DNA of 64,000 bases from Synanceia verrucosa (lineage: Eukaryota; Chordata; Actinopteri; Perciformes; Synanceiidae), in the NCBI GenBank assembly GCA_029721515.1, contig CM056566.1, forward strand, positions 20,986,269 through 21,050,268. Direction: 5' to 3'. The stretch's first letter is position 1. Every line of letters starts with the position of its first letter. Positions 1 to 14,405 of this stretch are shown piece after piece. The position numbers were made by a program, and so were the translations under genes. A model generated the notes under the pieces. It did no database searches. It was not told the DNA's origin and saw only the letters and a list, made by a program, of their open reading frames with translations.

Positions 1-608
1 GAGTAAAGAGACGAGACTGTAGCTTCATTAATCTCTCGCTCAGTTGTGTTATTTTGTTGTGGTGAACTTCTGCTCTTCAGCTCTTTAGCTGAGAGATACT
101 GGACTATAATTTAAGTCTGAAGAGTTTTGCTAAATGTGAGGTGGGTCACTCTGAAGGAGCAGCCGTCCTGAAATGATGCCATTAGTCTGGATGTCAGTGT
201 CCTTTGGTCTGAACGCTGTTTCAGCAGCTTTTCTACTCGACCATAGATTAAATTCACTGAGAGAGCACAGTCAGGAAAAGTACATTATGACACAGACGGT
301 CCTCGCTGGGTGCTAATAAATATTCATGTCACACTAAGACGCTCTGGGTTTTAGAATAATAGTTTTTTTTTTAACTAGAGAAATAACAGATTTATTTGAC
401 ATTTTGAAAGCAGTAATCCATTTGTTTTACAGTTGTTTTAGAGCAGCTAAGTCCTTTTCATTTCTGAACTTTCTTGGGCCTTTTAAAGACGTTCTGCAGA
501 GCTTCTTTCTGTGCAGAACCATTGTGGGGTTTTCCTTCGACATAAAAGCCAATAACTCCATAATTAAATCTGTGTCACGTCATGATGTGTCATCCCCCTG
601 TCGTCCAG
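1..608 (+). other. intron of the Elk channel gene, left edge
   Basis: This is intronic sequence upstream of the first visible channel exon. It ends in the acceptor TCGTCCAG at 601-608. I see no exon, RNA gene or dated repeat in it. Confidence 0.6.
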
Positions 609-2573
609 CGCTGATGCACGCCGTGGTGTTCGGTAACGTGACGGCCATCATCCAGAGGATGTACTCGCGTCGCTCGCTCTACCACACCCGAACCAAGGAC
701 CTGAAGGACTTCATCAGGGTCCATCGGCTGCCCAAGGCCTTGGAGCAGCGCATGCTGGAGTGTTTCCAGACCACCTGGTCGGTCAACAACGGGATCGACG
801 TCAGTGAGGTGAGGAGTGTGTGAATATTCACACATATTCTTCCAGAAAATAGTTTCCTTCTCTGTCACTGTGTTTCTTTACAGTTCTGCCTCTCAGAGCT
901 GAACATTTGGAAAAACTCAGCAACAAGAAACATTTCCCAATAAGTCATTATCTGCAGATTTTACCATCTAAATGTTCTGCATTCAACAGAAAAAAACACT
1001 GATGGATTTTCCTCAGTAACCAGGCAGAGTATGATAGATGTTTGTGTAATATCTTGAAAAGGTCACTGCTCTTGAATCGTTATTCCTCATTTGTTTTGCA
1101 TTTTCCTCCAGATTTCCAGAAAGATGTGTCAGTTTGCACTCGTTACATGCATACAGTTTTGTTCAGTGTCTTCAAAGGAAACTTGTTTAGGTTTAAATTA
1201 ATGTCCACTTCTGGTTTGACATGGGACATGAACAGCGTGTTTTCTTACCCGTACATCCAGGGACATACTGTATACTACAGTGCATTACTTTTTGTTTTGT
1301 CATTGACACCACAGGAATGAGTGGGGGTTTGTTTTTAATCATATTCTGTTGTGAATGATGGAGTTTTTCACACACAAAGAGCTCTCCTGCAACATGACCA
1401 GTGACATTAGAGGAGGACCGACATCTTCCAAAGCCTGTTTTTCTTTTATTACTCCTCCTTACCTCACCACATATATATCATTTTCATCATTTTAAAACTT
1501 GTCCATCTTTATTCAGCTTTCATTCTGCTCCATTTTTCACGATTTCTGAGCCGCGAGTCTCAGGTAATTAACTCTTTGAGTGCCATCGACATATTTCAGC
1601 GTCAGAGTGTTTTTCAGCAGCAGATCACCGATCATGTTCTCAAAACAGGAAGTGGAGACGATCGAGATTAGAGAGTAAAACAAACAGAATGTGGAGAAAA
1701 AGTGGTGATTTTGGTGAAAGTGTCCTCTACTCTACCTCTGATAAAACAAGAATGGAACAAGGTAAAAACAAACATTTTTTTCATGATGAAATAGAGAGTC
1801 TCTTCTTTCATTTGAGATATTCACTGTTTTCAGAGACATAGTACTAAATATTCTGTGGGTCTAGAAATATGACTCAAAATGGACAAAAACACTGGAACAA
1901 GACACTTTCTGTTTTATAAAAGGACTGGCACTCAAAGAGTTAAAGGTGGTGGGGTTTTGTTAAAGGCTGCTGTTCACAGCTCACCTGTAAAGTGTGAACA
2001 TGTTTGGCTTCGCAGCTGCTGAAAGACTTCCCAGACGAGCTGAGGGCCGACATCGCCATGCACCTGAACAAGGAGCTGCTGCAGCTGCCTCTGTTCGAGT
2101 CGGCCAGCAGAGGCTGTCTGCGCTCCCTCTCCCTCATCATCAAGACGTCCTTCTGCGCTCCGGGCGAGTTCCTCATCCGGCAGGGAGACGCCCTGCAGGC
2201 CATCTACTTCGTCTGCTCGGGGTCCATGGAGGTCCTGAAAGACAACACTGTGCTGGCCATACTGGGTGAGTCCAAGGGTCAACAGGAAGTGCAAAGTACA
2301 GCAGTGTTTACAGTGTGCAATGAGCACCACACAAAAATTCAGCTGTTTGCTAAGGTTTTAAGGTTTTAATTCAAATTCTATGAGTGATACTTGAATGAGT
2401 GTAAATGTAGAGAGAGCCTTAACAAAACTGGAAACAGGAATGAAACGGTACAACTGCAAGAAATTAAAGCATTAAATCACAATGAAGTCACAGACTAGTG
2501 CACATAATCCTGATAACTACTAAACACTGTTTGGCTTTGCAGACATTGCAAGGAGTCACAGAACTTGTTGCTA

Positions 2574-2612
<39 letters not shown>

Positions 2613-5600
2613 GTAATCAGACATAAATGTAGAGTTTAACTGCATAAATAAGCCCAATCCAGCTATTTTTTCTCTTTATTTATATCTATTATTACCCATT
2701 ATTATTAGTATAAAATATCCTGTTTTACCTTTTGACTGCTATGATTAACACTTTCAAAAAAAAAAAGGATATTTTACATTCAATAGAAACATTGAGGTTT
2801 GTGGATTTTACTGACTAACCAGGCATGAAAGTTTTTTTTTTTAGATCCTCCAAATGTCCAGTAAGGTGTCAGTTTCTGCTTGCTACAGGTATGCAATTTT
2901 TCAAAGTAAAAGCCTTTCTTAACTATCTGAGTACAGAAGATATTTGATAAATAATTCAACGTTAACTAGGGGTGTGACGAGATCTCGTGCTGCGAGAACT
3001 GGCAAGATTAAATTGTGACAATATTTCTTGTTAAAGAGTAAAGATCTATCCAAGCTTCTATTAGTGACCTGTGGGTGGCAGTAATGAGCCTTTGCTACGT
3101 CTAGTCTGCCAGAAAGTGACGAGGAAGGAGACGGAAAGCAGCAACTGCAGCCCTTCGATGAAACATTGTCTCGTCTTGTTCTCTTCGACCCAATATTGTG
3201 TATGGTCACACCCTGAACGCTAACACAGCGGGACACAGACCGTCATCTCCTGGACGAAAGCAGGTGGTTTTGGTCTTCAGGACAGCCGTCATGTTTTTTC
3301 TTTCTTCATAAATGTTATTGCATAAGAAAAATGTGAAATCACTCCAACAACATATGCCTGTTTTACCTTTAATATTCGAGTTTGCTTCTTATTTGTTTCC
3401 CCAAATCACCACAGTCACTTTTGACTCAATGAAGAGACAAAACCTGATGATGAAATGGCTTCAGCTGATGGTTGGATTGCAAAAAGGCATGCTGCTTACC
3501 TAATTAGAGTGAAATGGGTGATCTGTTCATTATTTGAAGTAAATTACGTGTCAGTTTGTGACACAGAATTGGATAAAAAAAAAAAAATCACACGGCACCT
3601 CTGCAGATTTGATCGACAGTTTACCCGTCACTGTGAGCGGCCATGAGAGGATGTGAGATGAGATGAGATGACAGTTAATGGAGGTGAGAGTCGTTAATTT
3701 GAAAACACTCTCTGATACGAACCAGGAGAATATGAGTCTGTTTGATATCAAATGCTGTTAATGAAGTGTGGACTGAGAGATCCCCTCTGGTGATTACAGC
3801 TGAAATGATTCAGCAGCGATGGGTTCACTTTCATCCAATCAGACCTGAAGAGCTACTTGATCTGGATGTGAGTGGAAATTAGGTTGATGAGGGAGAGGAA
3901 GGACAGACGATGATGATGATGATGGTGGTGGTGGTGTGTGTTTATCAGTGAAACAACAGCAGAGGCAGGGCCGAGCCGATAAAGAGCTCTGCTGCTTTAA
4001 AGAGTTATCAGCAGGCTGGAGTGAAAGCGTGTGGAGCCTGAGAGCGCTCGCACTAATCCCTCCACCCAGTGTGAAAAGAGATGGAGGACGCCTCGCTATC
4101 ACACCTCACACCTGCCAGAGTGTGCTCTGTACATGACCACGTCACATTTTCATATCAGCAAACGGCTGCAGCTCATTAATCTGATGATTATTTTCTCATT
4201 TCATTGATTAGTATTCAGTAAATCAAATGGTGAAAAATGTCAATCAGTGTATCTTAAAGCCTGAGATAAGAAGAAGATAATCCTTAATTCATCCCACAAA
4301 CTATGAACTTTGTGTGTGGATGGAGCAACATTACAACAAGGGCCTGAATAAAAAAAAAAAAAAGAGCCATGAGTGAACATGAGCGTGAAGCAGAATAATT
4401 AGAAAAATATTTCAAAGTCAGAGCTGAACTGATCAGAGGTGGAAGCTTTTACTAAATATTTATTTTGTAATGATCAGGGTGAAGGAGGGTTTTTCAGAGT
4501 GAAATCTCAGGAGCACAAATGTGATTTATGATGTTACAGGAATCAAATATGAGAGACTCTGGCAGGAAAATATTGAAGTCATTTAAGTTCAGTCAGGAGC
4601 GACTCGATATTGAATGAGCAATAATTTAGCACATGGTGCAGGATGTGGTGAAGTTTATTAAAGTGGTGGGATGAGAAATATTCACTCCTGGAGTGGTGCC
4701 TTTAAGAACAGGTTATTTTTTACAAAATGATAATCAATAATGTTTACTAATTCTTAGCAGTGCTATAAATAGTTATTTTAGCTTATTTTTGCACACATAA
4801 CACTGATTAAAATTGTGTTTAAAAGAAAGATATAGAAAATATAGAAACATTACACAGATAGATAGCTGCATTAATGGTTGATAATTGGTTTGCAAACCAC
4901 CCATGAACGTTGTTCTGATGGTTATTATAAAGCTGCAACTGACGATCATAATAATGGTTAATAAATACTTTGTAAAACATCTATAAATTCAACTTTTGAC
5001 GTGGTTTATAATTGATTTCTGTATATGTTTTCAGGTATTTAGAAATCATTTGGTGACTAACAAGAAATATATTTTATGAAATGCTGTAATGTGTGAAACA
5101 ATCAACTATTAATGAATGATTAGTCAAGTGGGAACTGTAGCATTCCTGAAAAACATGATTAATTAATCATTGTGTAGTTTCATAACAACATATCAACTAA
5201 ATGTACACTATAATAACCAACAATTAGGCCCCCAATACTCACTTAGGCATTAGCTTGGAAAATAGAGTGTATATATATGTATATATGTCATGGACATATT
5301 TGGATTAATGCCATATATATATGTATATGGCATTAATCCAATCATTTATATTTGTCTATGGTCATGTAGCTGCAGAGAGTTTATTTTTATTTTAGTCATA
5401 CAACAAATAACTGCTGCAGTTTGGACCTCTTTTGTTCACAGACAAGAGTGTGGGAAGAACGACCATGTGTATACTTTAATATAAGTCACACTACATTTCC
5501 TCTGTCATATTCATTAATTAAAGACACGCTGGGGGATTTTTTTCCTTTCCTTTTTGTTCTGCTCCAGCTTTTCTAGTCATCAGTCCTTTCAGTCAGAACG

Positions 5601-8498
5601 TTTGTTTGAAGCCCTCCAGAGACCACAGCAACTATTAAAGGAGCCAAGGAGGAAGTCAGGTTATTAACTCTTTGAGTGCCATTGACTTATTTTGACATCA
5701 TTTAAAATCCAACGCTTGAACACCATCGACGTGATAATATGTCAAAGTGTTTTTTCTGCAGCAGGTCATCGACTCTACCTCTGATAAAACAAGAATGGAA
5801 CAAGGTAAAAACAAACATGTTTTTCATGATGAAATAGAGAGTCTCTTCTTTCATTTGAGCTATTCACTGTTTTCAGAGACATAGTACTAAATATTCTGTG
5901 GGTCTAGAAATATGACTCAAAATGAACAAAAACACTGGAACAAGACACTTTGTGTTTTATAAAACAGCTGACACTCAGTGAGTTAAAGAGAAAAAAACAG
6001 ATTTCCTCACTTAATCTCCACTGTTTTGAGATATCCTGTCTGTCTGAGAGGAATTCAGCCAACCTGAAACAACAGAGGTAAATGACTTTAGAATAAACTT
6101 TTACAGCATTTAAAAAATAAACCTGAGCAGCTTGAATCGATGAGTCAGCAGCAGTGAGCGACCTCCAGGCATGAAAAGTCAAGTCAATTCTCTGTTTGTG
6201 TAGAAGTCAATGAGAAATGATGTTTAAACATTTTAAACATTCTGTTATGGTTTTATGGTCTCAGTCTGTGGTTTCTAGTCTTCTTCAATACAGTGTGATG
6301 TTCATTTGGTAAATTTAGAGTCCAACAGACCGTAAACAGACAGTAGTTTGACAGTTTAACGCTGAAAGTTATTTACAACCTTTTGAGTTAAAAAGTGTCT
6401 TACTCTGTGTGAAGAGGCTCACAGTGACACCCTGCTGATGTCCAGCAGGTTTCCTGATGTCATCATCTTGGATTAGCATGTTTACCTCAGCTGATTAGCG
6501 CGGTAAACATGCTACATGCATCTTTATTCGACTGATCGTTTTGAGCTCAAGTGCAGCGATCGCCGCAGTTATTCCAGTTCATCCTGAGGGCAGCATGAAT
6601 GAATGTACGTCATATGAATTTAATCAAAAGAATCTGAACTTCTCAAAAACTTTAAAAAGCGTCTGGCTCCAGAGAATGAATGGAGTTTATATAACACTGC
6701 TTCTCTCTTAATGACCAGAAGCTAATCACTGCCTTTAGATCCGCACTGTTTTGTGAGGTAATTATGTTCGCAGACAAAGAGGGAAAAAATTAGCAGTAAA
6801 AGTTAAAGACGACTAACTCTGACGAAAAACCAAGCAAACTGTGAGTTTGGACACGATGTCACACCTGTGACAACAGCTCAGAATAATTTCTTTCGTCGGC
6901 TGTGTCACAGAGTGAAATCTGATTTCCTCTGGATGTGCTTCAAAGCCTTCGAAAAACACTAATCCAGCGAACGGGTCGAGCTTTCCTGAGCTGCGTTTGT
7001 GTGAATGTGTCGTAGACGGCGGGGGGACGGTTGACTGTGTGGCAGCGACAGATGTATGTGTCTCAAAAGTCAGTTTGTGAAAAGGTCAAGATGTATTAAA
7101 TGAATGGCCTGGGCCTGTGTGTGAGAGATGAAGTGGATTTATCTCCAAATGCCAAACCCCCCCGGCCAATATGTGATCATGATCATGACGCACACAATGC
7201 AATAATGACTAGATTTTACATCATTAATGCTGAAGTGTGGACTGAGCTGAGCCCCACATGGTTCAGCCCGTCATGGCCTTTCCCAGCGTCCTTCCAGGAA
7301 TTATACTGGTCCTTCTTCACTGATGGTCACCTGACCAAACACACCTCTGGGTGTTCGCTCAGGTAGAGTCACGACCAAACACCTTTCTGAACTTTCTGAA
7401 ACACTACAGCAGGGGTGTGTCTAGGCAGTGTGTCACCCCTGAAGTCTGATTGGCCACCCTGCGTTACGGACTGTCTGATCATGTGACATGGTTTGCAGTT
7501 CAACCTCCGACCTGAGGGGCAGTATTGTGCGGTCGCACTGGATTTGATATGACAGGAATATTACAGGAAACGTGAAAAAAAAAATATTGTTCAGTTAATC
7601 ACATTTCAGGATTTGTAAAGTCAACCTTTTGAAGTTTAGATTGATTTGGTCGGCACTTTAAATTATGGTTTATATTTTTGCATTGTCTTTACTTTTGCAC
7701 CTTTCATTAGAAAATATAAGATTAAGGCTTTGTGTTACACTCATTCTGTCCCATTCTGTTGTGTCGTGATGACAAGTTCTGTTTATATTTCAAATTAATC
7801 ATGCTATGTGGCTGGAGGTGCCTGCAGTGACTGACATTTAATCCTGATTGCCTGGACACCCTGCTGCACTGCAGAGGTGCAACTTATGCTATCAACAAGC
7901 TGCAGTGTTGTTGTTTTTTTTTTTCATTGTGGCCATCACCATAACTGTAACTAGTTACTATTTTTCAGTAACTAGCTCAACACTGCCCAGAAGTGAATGA
8001 AGAGGGTGGAATAAGATCGTTTTATACAACTAAAAACTTTAATGAACTGAAAACAAACTCTTAAAGTTGTAAGGTGAAAAGTTAAAAATATTTAAATGGC
8101 TGCACCCCAGATGTAGTATATTATGTTTTCTTCTGTGCATCATGCAGGCACCTGTTTGGCCAAAAATATCATTAAAAGCCCTAAACCAGCCTTTAAAACT
8201 TAAGTTGGCCTTTACTTCAACCATTGCACCAAATCAGTGTAATGAATGAAGCAATGCATTAATCAGAGGTAAATTCAGGACGTGCAACACAAGTAAAAAT
8301 ATTATCGATTTAAATTTCACCCCCTGCTAAGACCAGCTAGCCTAATTGGCTAGCAGGTAGACTTCATATATTAGACCTTATTTGGACTTTAACGTGTCAT
8401 TTTTTTCAAAAGTAGACTAGTGACGTACGAAATACCAGCTGAAAAGACAGCAAGCACTGTGACACTGATTTAAAATGAGCTTCTGTCTCAAGCCGCCC

Positions 8499-8546
<48 letters not shown>

Positions 8547-11500
8547 CTTAAGACACATTCCAGATCAGACAAACACTCTTAAAAATGTCACTTGAAAGCG
8601 TTGGGTTTAACACTCATTCATCTCAGACACCTCCACACTCTGTCTTCCTTCACTCTCACCTGTCGTTATCTTCTTTCCTTCATTTCTCACCCTCCCTCTC
8701 TTTTGCAGTCCTCCTACACACTCCATCACCCATTTTAAGGCTCTGCTGGCCTCTGCCCCACCCGCCTCCCTCCATCCTGGAGTGTTTGCTCTCCAGCCTC
8801 CTCTTTCTTTTCCTTCTGCTCTCGGCTCTTCAGGCTTCGTCTGAAAAGACTTTTGCACTGCACCCATTAACAGACATATTTATGGCACAAAAAACTACTG
8901 AGATATTCAAGTTAACATTGAGTGTGATCAGCGACCTGCTGCCGAAAAACCACTCTGACGTCAAAATACATCAGTGGCACTCAAAGAGTTAAAGGAGTCT
9001 AGAGAGATATCCTTATCTTTGAGTCACCACTATGATGAGGAAGAAGTGGATCTATGTTTCCTATTAATCACCTCAGCATTGTTCCCTGCCTGAATCAAAT
9101 CATCAAGGATATTTTCTTCTCAAAGCCTCTTCAGAGCCACAGATGGTCATGAGGTCGAGCTGTCTGCTGCTTTGTGCAGGTGCTGTCTCTATAAAAATGA
9201 ATTCTTTAAACACACATTCAAAGACATTTTGCTCCCACCGTCTTTGTTGAAATGACTCTGCACATCCTTTCCTTTGATCGTCTGTCTTTGATGATCTCTG
9301 TGTTTAATTTTCTTTGACTGGGATTCCCTCAGGTGGAAACGCTCTCTCTGATTTACCGTTTCAAAGATGAAAATGTGTGTTTGTTCTGCAGGAAAAGGAG
9401 ATCTAATCGGCTCGGACTACCTGACGAAGGAGCAGGTGATTAAGACCAACGCCAACGTCAAGGCGCTGACCTACTGCGACCTGCAGTACATCAGCCTGAA
9501 GGGCCTCCGAGAGGTCCTCCGCCTCTACCCTGAATACGCCCAGAAGTTCATCAGCGAGATTCAGCACGACCTCACATACAATCTGAGAGAGGGCCACGGG
9601 GCTGATGTGAGTAACTCACTGCTGTTCTTCTTTATTTGATTTTTGCACCTCCTCAAGGGACAAATCAAATATTTTTAATATAAGTGAACAGATGAGACTG
9701 TTTCCCTTTAGGCCATGTTTGCCACTAAAAACAGTTGTTAAACAACTTCAGTAAAAAGTCACAATAACTCACTGAGTGTCAGCTGTTTTATAAAACACAA
9801 AGTGCCTTGTTCCAGTGTTTTTGTCCATTTTGAGTCATATTTCTAGACCCACAGAATATTTAGTACTATGACTCTGAAAACAGTGAATATCTCAAATGAA
9901 AGAAGAGACTCTCTATTTCATCATGAAAAAAATGTTTGTTTTTACCTTGTTCCATTCTTGTTTTATCAGAGGTAGAGTAGAGGACACTTTCACCAAAATC
10001 ACCACTTTTTCTCCACATTCTGTTTGTTTTGCTCTCTAATCTCGATCGTCTCCACTTCCTGTTTTGATCTCTGTGGTGTATACCGTCTCTTTATGCTCTG
10101 ACTACATCTCCCAGAAGCCCCAGCATTACTCACAGGCTGTGTGAGAGCGCCCTCTTGTTCCTGCTGCTTAAAAACCTTTTAATGTATTATTATGTCAATG
10201 GCACTGAAAGAGTTAAGAGAGTGTCATCAATATCAACCCAACTTCATCCAATACAGAGGACAAGGAAGAAAAACACTTCATTAGGAACACCTTTGTACCA
10301 GGGTGGACCCCATATAGCTGTTAGAACTGCCTTCATTCAAGATTCAAGAAGAAGCTGGAAACCTTGCTCACAGATTTTGCTCCATATTAACATGACAGCA
10401 TCACTCAGTTGCTGCTCGTCTATGATGAGAATCTCCAGTTCCTCCACATCCTGAAGGTTCTACTGGACTGAGATTTAGTGACTGTGGAGTCCAGTGAACT
10501 CTTTGTCATGTTCTAGAAACCAGATTAAGATGATCTGAGCTTTGTGACATGGAGCATTATCCTGCAGGAAGTGTCCATCAGAAGATGGTCCACTGTGGTC
10601 ATAAAGGGATGGACATGGTCAGTAACAGTACTCAGGTAGGCTGCAGCGTTTAAACCATGCTCAGCTGGTACTAAAGAAAAGCTCCTCCAGCATTAGACCA
10701 GCAGCAGCCTGAACCGTTGATACAAGGCAGGATGGATCCATGCTTTCATGGTGTTTCCTCCAAACTCTGACCATCTACCATCTGAATCCAGGTTAGGTGG
10801 GTCCCCTGGTCAATTTCCTGTTTCCTCGGTTTGAACTTCAGGTCATCTTCATCTTGTCTACACGCTCAAATAGATGGATCTGTTGCCATGTGATTGACTG
10901 AATACATATTTGTGCAAACAAGCAGTTGAACAGATGTACACAATAAAGTGGCCAGCAAACGCAGTTTCGGGAGGATTGTCAGGCTAACATGGCTGCAGGC
11001 AACAGAAATGTTCCAATAAAGGCTGAAAAAAGGACTGTAGATGGTGTGTATTTATGTATATAACTACGGCACTTTGTGAATTTTTTTTTTTTGATAAAAC
11101 TTTTGTCATACAGGATAAATTTTAAAGACTGAATAATATGATATCTCGTGATAGAAAGTGAAAAGAATTTTGTATAAACGAGAACACCATAAATATTATC
11201 AGCCATGGATACAACTGAGGCTCAAAGGTGCAAATGGCATGTTAGACGGTGCTAATGGGTCGCCTTAGAGACTCCTTGAGAGGGGTCCTCGTAGCATGAC
11301 CTCTCCTCCTCTATACTGTAAAATACACACAGCAGATCTGTGCACGCTTCAACGAGCCGAGCCCTGAAGTGCTTTTTCAAACGTGCAGCCTGCGCCGCTG
11401 GCTGGTGCAGCAGCAGCAAAACACGAGGCCAAGAATAGCTCAGTGCTGCTGTTTGAAGCTAAAAATAGTGCGGGGGGGAAGCTCGGGCTGTCCCTGACTG

Positions 11501-14359
11501 GCTGCGTCTCCTGCAGTTGCTGCTAAGATTGGATCCTGCTGGATATAAATAGCTCAGCCAGCCGAGGAGAAGAGCAACGGGGGAGAGGAGGGGCTCCTTT
11601 CTCCTCTTCCACTGCAGACACACTGAGCTGCAGAGTGAGGAGCTGCTGCTCATACCTGTGGTCAGGCTGCAGATGTCCATCCTGGTTATGTATGCAGGAG
11701 CCTTCTGCTACCAGCGGCCCAGGAGAGCATGTTTGCATATGCATGCTGGGAAAAAACGCCTGAGGATATACAGCACTTCCTCGCCCAAAGGACAAACAAG
11801 GGTGTTCATATCATAGCAACAAAGAAGTGACAGTGTTAGTCTGTGTGAAAAGAAAGAATGATGAAGAGGAAGAGGTGGAACGAGTGCACGAAGCACGAGT
11901 GATGGTTGTATTTTCAGCGTCCCTCCATGCTGATTCACAGGCTGCTGATTGACAGGGGTGTGTCGGGGGGGCATGATGGACTGTCTGATTGTCAGACGTG
12001 ACGTGGTTTGCAATTCGACCTCCGACCTGAGGGGCAGTATTGTGCCAGAATGCCGTTCAGCCTGACGTACACTGAGAGGGGCAAGTGGTTAAGAAGAAGA
12101 TGACGCTAATTCTAAAGATTTGTAAAGTCAACCTTTTGAAGTGTTTTTTATTTATTTAAATTATGATTTATATTTTTGCACCTTTCACTCTTGTATTGTC
12201 CCGGTCTTTTGTGTCGTGTTTACAAGTTAGTATTTATTTTTATTTAAATTTATATATAAATTTATCCAAACATTTAAGATGATTTTAGTAGTCGAATTAA
12301 TCACAAAAGAAAAAAATGATGAACTGATGCTATGTTGATGCGCAGTGACTGATCCTGCGTGTCACCCCTTGGTGCCCCAGTTTGACCACCCCAGCAAAAA
12401 AATCTGGACACGCCCCTGCTGATTGGCTTTCATGACCCTGGAGCCTTGAGCAAAACAACGCAGTGTGCAGGACCAACCAGTCGACTGGGTGCACTGAAAC
12501 AGAGGGGGGTGGGGGTGTTAGGGCATGTTTCGGTACCCAGTGTTCTTACGCTGTTCAGTCTCTGCACCAGAAGCAGTGTAAGAGAACAATGTAATGGCTG
12601 CACATACTGTACCAACACACAGTGCACCGAGCGATTAGGAGCAACGCTCACAGTTTACATACGTCCACTCACATGCACTCAGACTGATGACTGGTCCACA
12701 CATACATGATGCAAACGCCCACGCACTCACACTCCGACGGGCGCATGCCAACACGCAGCGAGTGCACGCTTATCACGCCCCCACGCCGCAGAGAGCTGCT
12801 TTAGTTTCCTCTGGAGCTGCGAGCTAAGATTAGAACAAGAGGGCTATAAATACATTACAGTGGCACAGGAGGAGGAGGAGAGGATGCTGAGCAGGCAGAG
12901 ACTTGATTAAAAAGAGGGAAGAGAAAGCAGGGGAAAGAGAAAGTGAAGGGGCGTTGGCTTGTCTGCATGATGAGATATGAAATATCTTCATTACTCGCTG
13001 CACCAGTCATTCTGAGTGATGTTCTTATTTTGAAGCCGCTGGAGGAGAACGGCAGTTTATGCTGTAATCCTGTAAGCTCTTGTTTTTAAAGTAGATGCAA
13101 ATAATTAGTTTGTAGGTGAAGTCGCTAACAATGCCTTTATTGTTCTTTTATTGTTTGCTTTTATGAGCTCCCATTATGGATCCCAGCATGGGGGATTTAA
13201 CATTTACACACAAATCCCATAGACTGGTATTACACGCTACATCTGGGTAATGCGAAAGAGCTTTATAGGGAGATAATTCTGCTATAAATGTTTATTCAAA
13301 CCATACATGAATAAATGAAAATAATTCTAAATGATCTGAAAATATTAGAGACTTATTTTGTGGAGGAAAACTACAACAACCTGAAGATATGAAAATATAA
13401 ACTTTTATTAATCAGATAAACTTACACAGCAGCAGAGATAAAGTGTCAGAACAATATAAAGAGATGTAAAATAATACACTTCAGAGCAGCACCAGTGGAA
13501 CAAGGCCAACATAGAAAGATGTATAATAGTAATATGAATATAAATAAAGAATAAAACAATAAAACAGGTGTGTTGTATAGCTGGACACACAGCAGGAGTA
13601 AATTAATTCCAACACAAATTAAGTGAAATTAAACCAGATGTTCAGCTTGAATCACGAATAGAAATATTGTACATTAGTCTGTTAAGATAAGATGAGATGA
13701 GATAAGATAAGATAAGATAAGATGAGATAAGATAAGATGAGATAAGATGATCCTTTATTTGTTCCACAGACGGGGAAATTTGCATCATTACAGCAGCAAA
13801 GTGGAGAGAGCAACATTACAAGGAGGGCACATAAAAAATAAGAATAACAACAACAGTAGAAAATGACCAAGTAGAAAAAAACTATAGCATCATATACACA
13901 ATAAGTGAATAACCAGGCAGCATATATACAACATACAGTAAGTGACTAAAATGAGTGGACAAAGCATAAGAGATAAATTAATCTGTCCATATAATATGTA
14001 CAGAATATTCAAAAGTACGAGAGAATTCAAAAAATAATTACATTAATATAATAATAATAGTAATACATGTAAAATATATGTAATAAATATAACAATAAAC
14101 ATAGATAGGATGTTAATTATCCATTCATTCATGTTCATTAACATCGAGCCACACACCTCATGATCAATTAAGAGGTATTTCCTGTTTCTCTGGATCTCTT
14201 TAAAGCAAAACTTTTTCTCGACTTTTACTCGTTCAATCACGGACTGACAGTCCTGTTTTCCTCAGCTCCTCATTTCTGGAAGTTTCCAGCGACCCAGCAT
14301 CAACACTGAAGACCGCCTGAATTATTCAGCTCATAAGCAGGGACGAGTTCAAGCTGGGG

Positions 14360-14405
<46 letters not shown>

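Larger units (their letters stand above)
2266..9391 (+). other. large Elk channel intron, repeat-rich
   Basis: A 7.1-kb intron splitting the CNBHD between LAILG and KGDLIG. It contains an (ATT)n run, a hAT-type miniature element (2967-3216), a TTAA element (5664-5986), an AT-rich palindrome (5300-5341), a second hAT-type element (7410-7866), a (CT)n run (8502-8542) and an 81-bp TTAA mini-element. Open frames inside it have no family resemblance. Confidence 0.75.

Noticed and set aside
11523..12013. Open frames of 73-101 codons near 11.5-12.0 kb
   Set aside because: No family resemblance, and they run through the end of a hAT-type element.
13684..13755. GATAA tandem as a CRISPR-like or satellite array
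   Set aside because: It is a 5-bp microsatellite tail of a retroposon end; no spacers.
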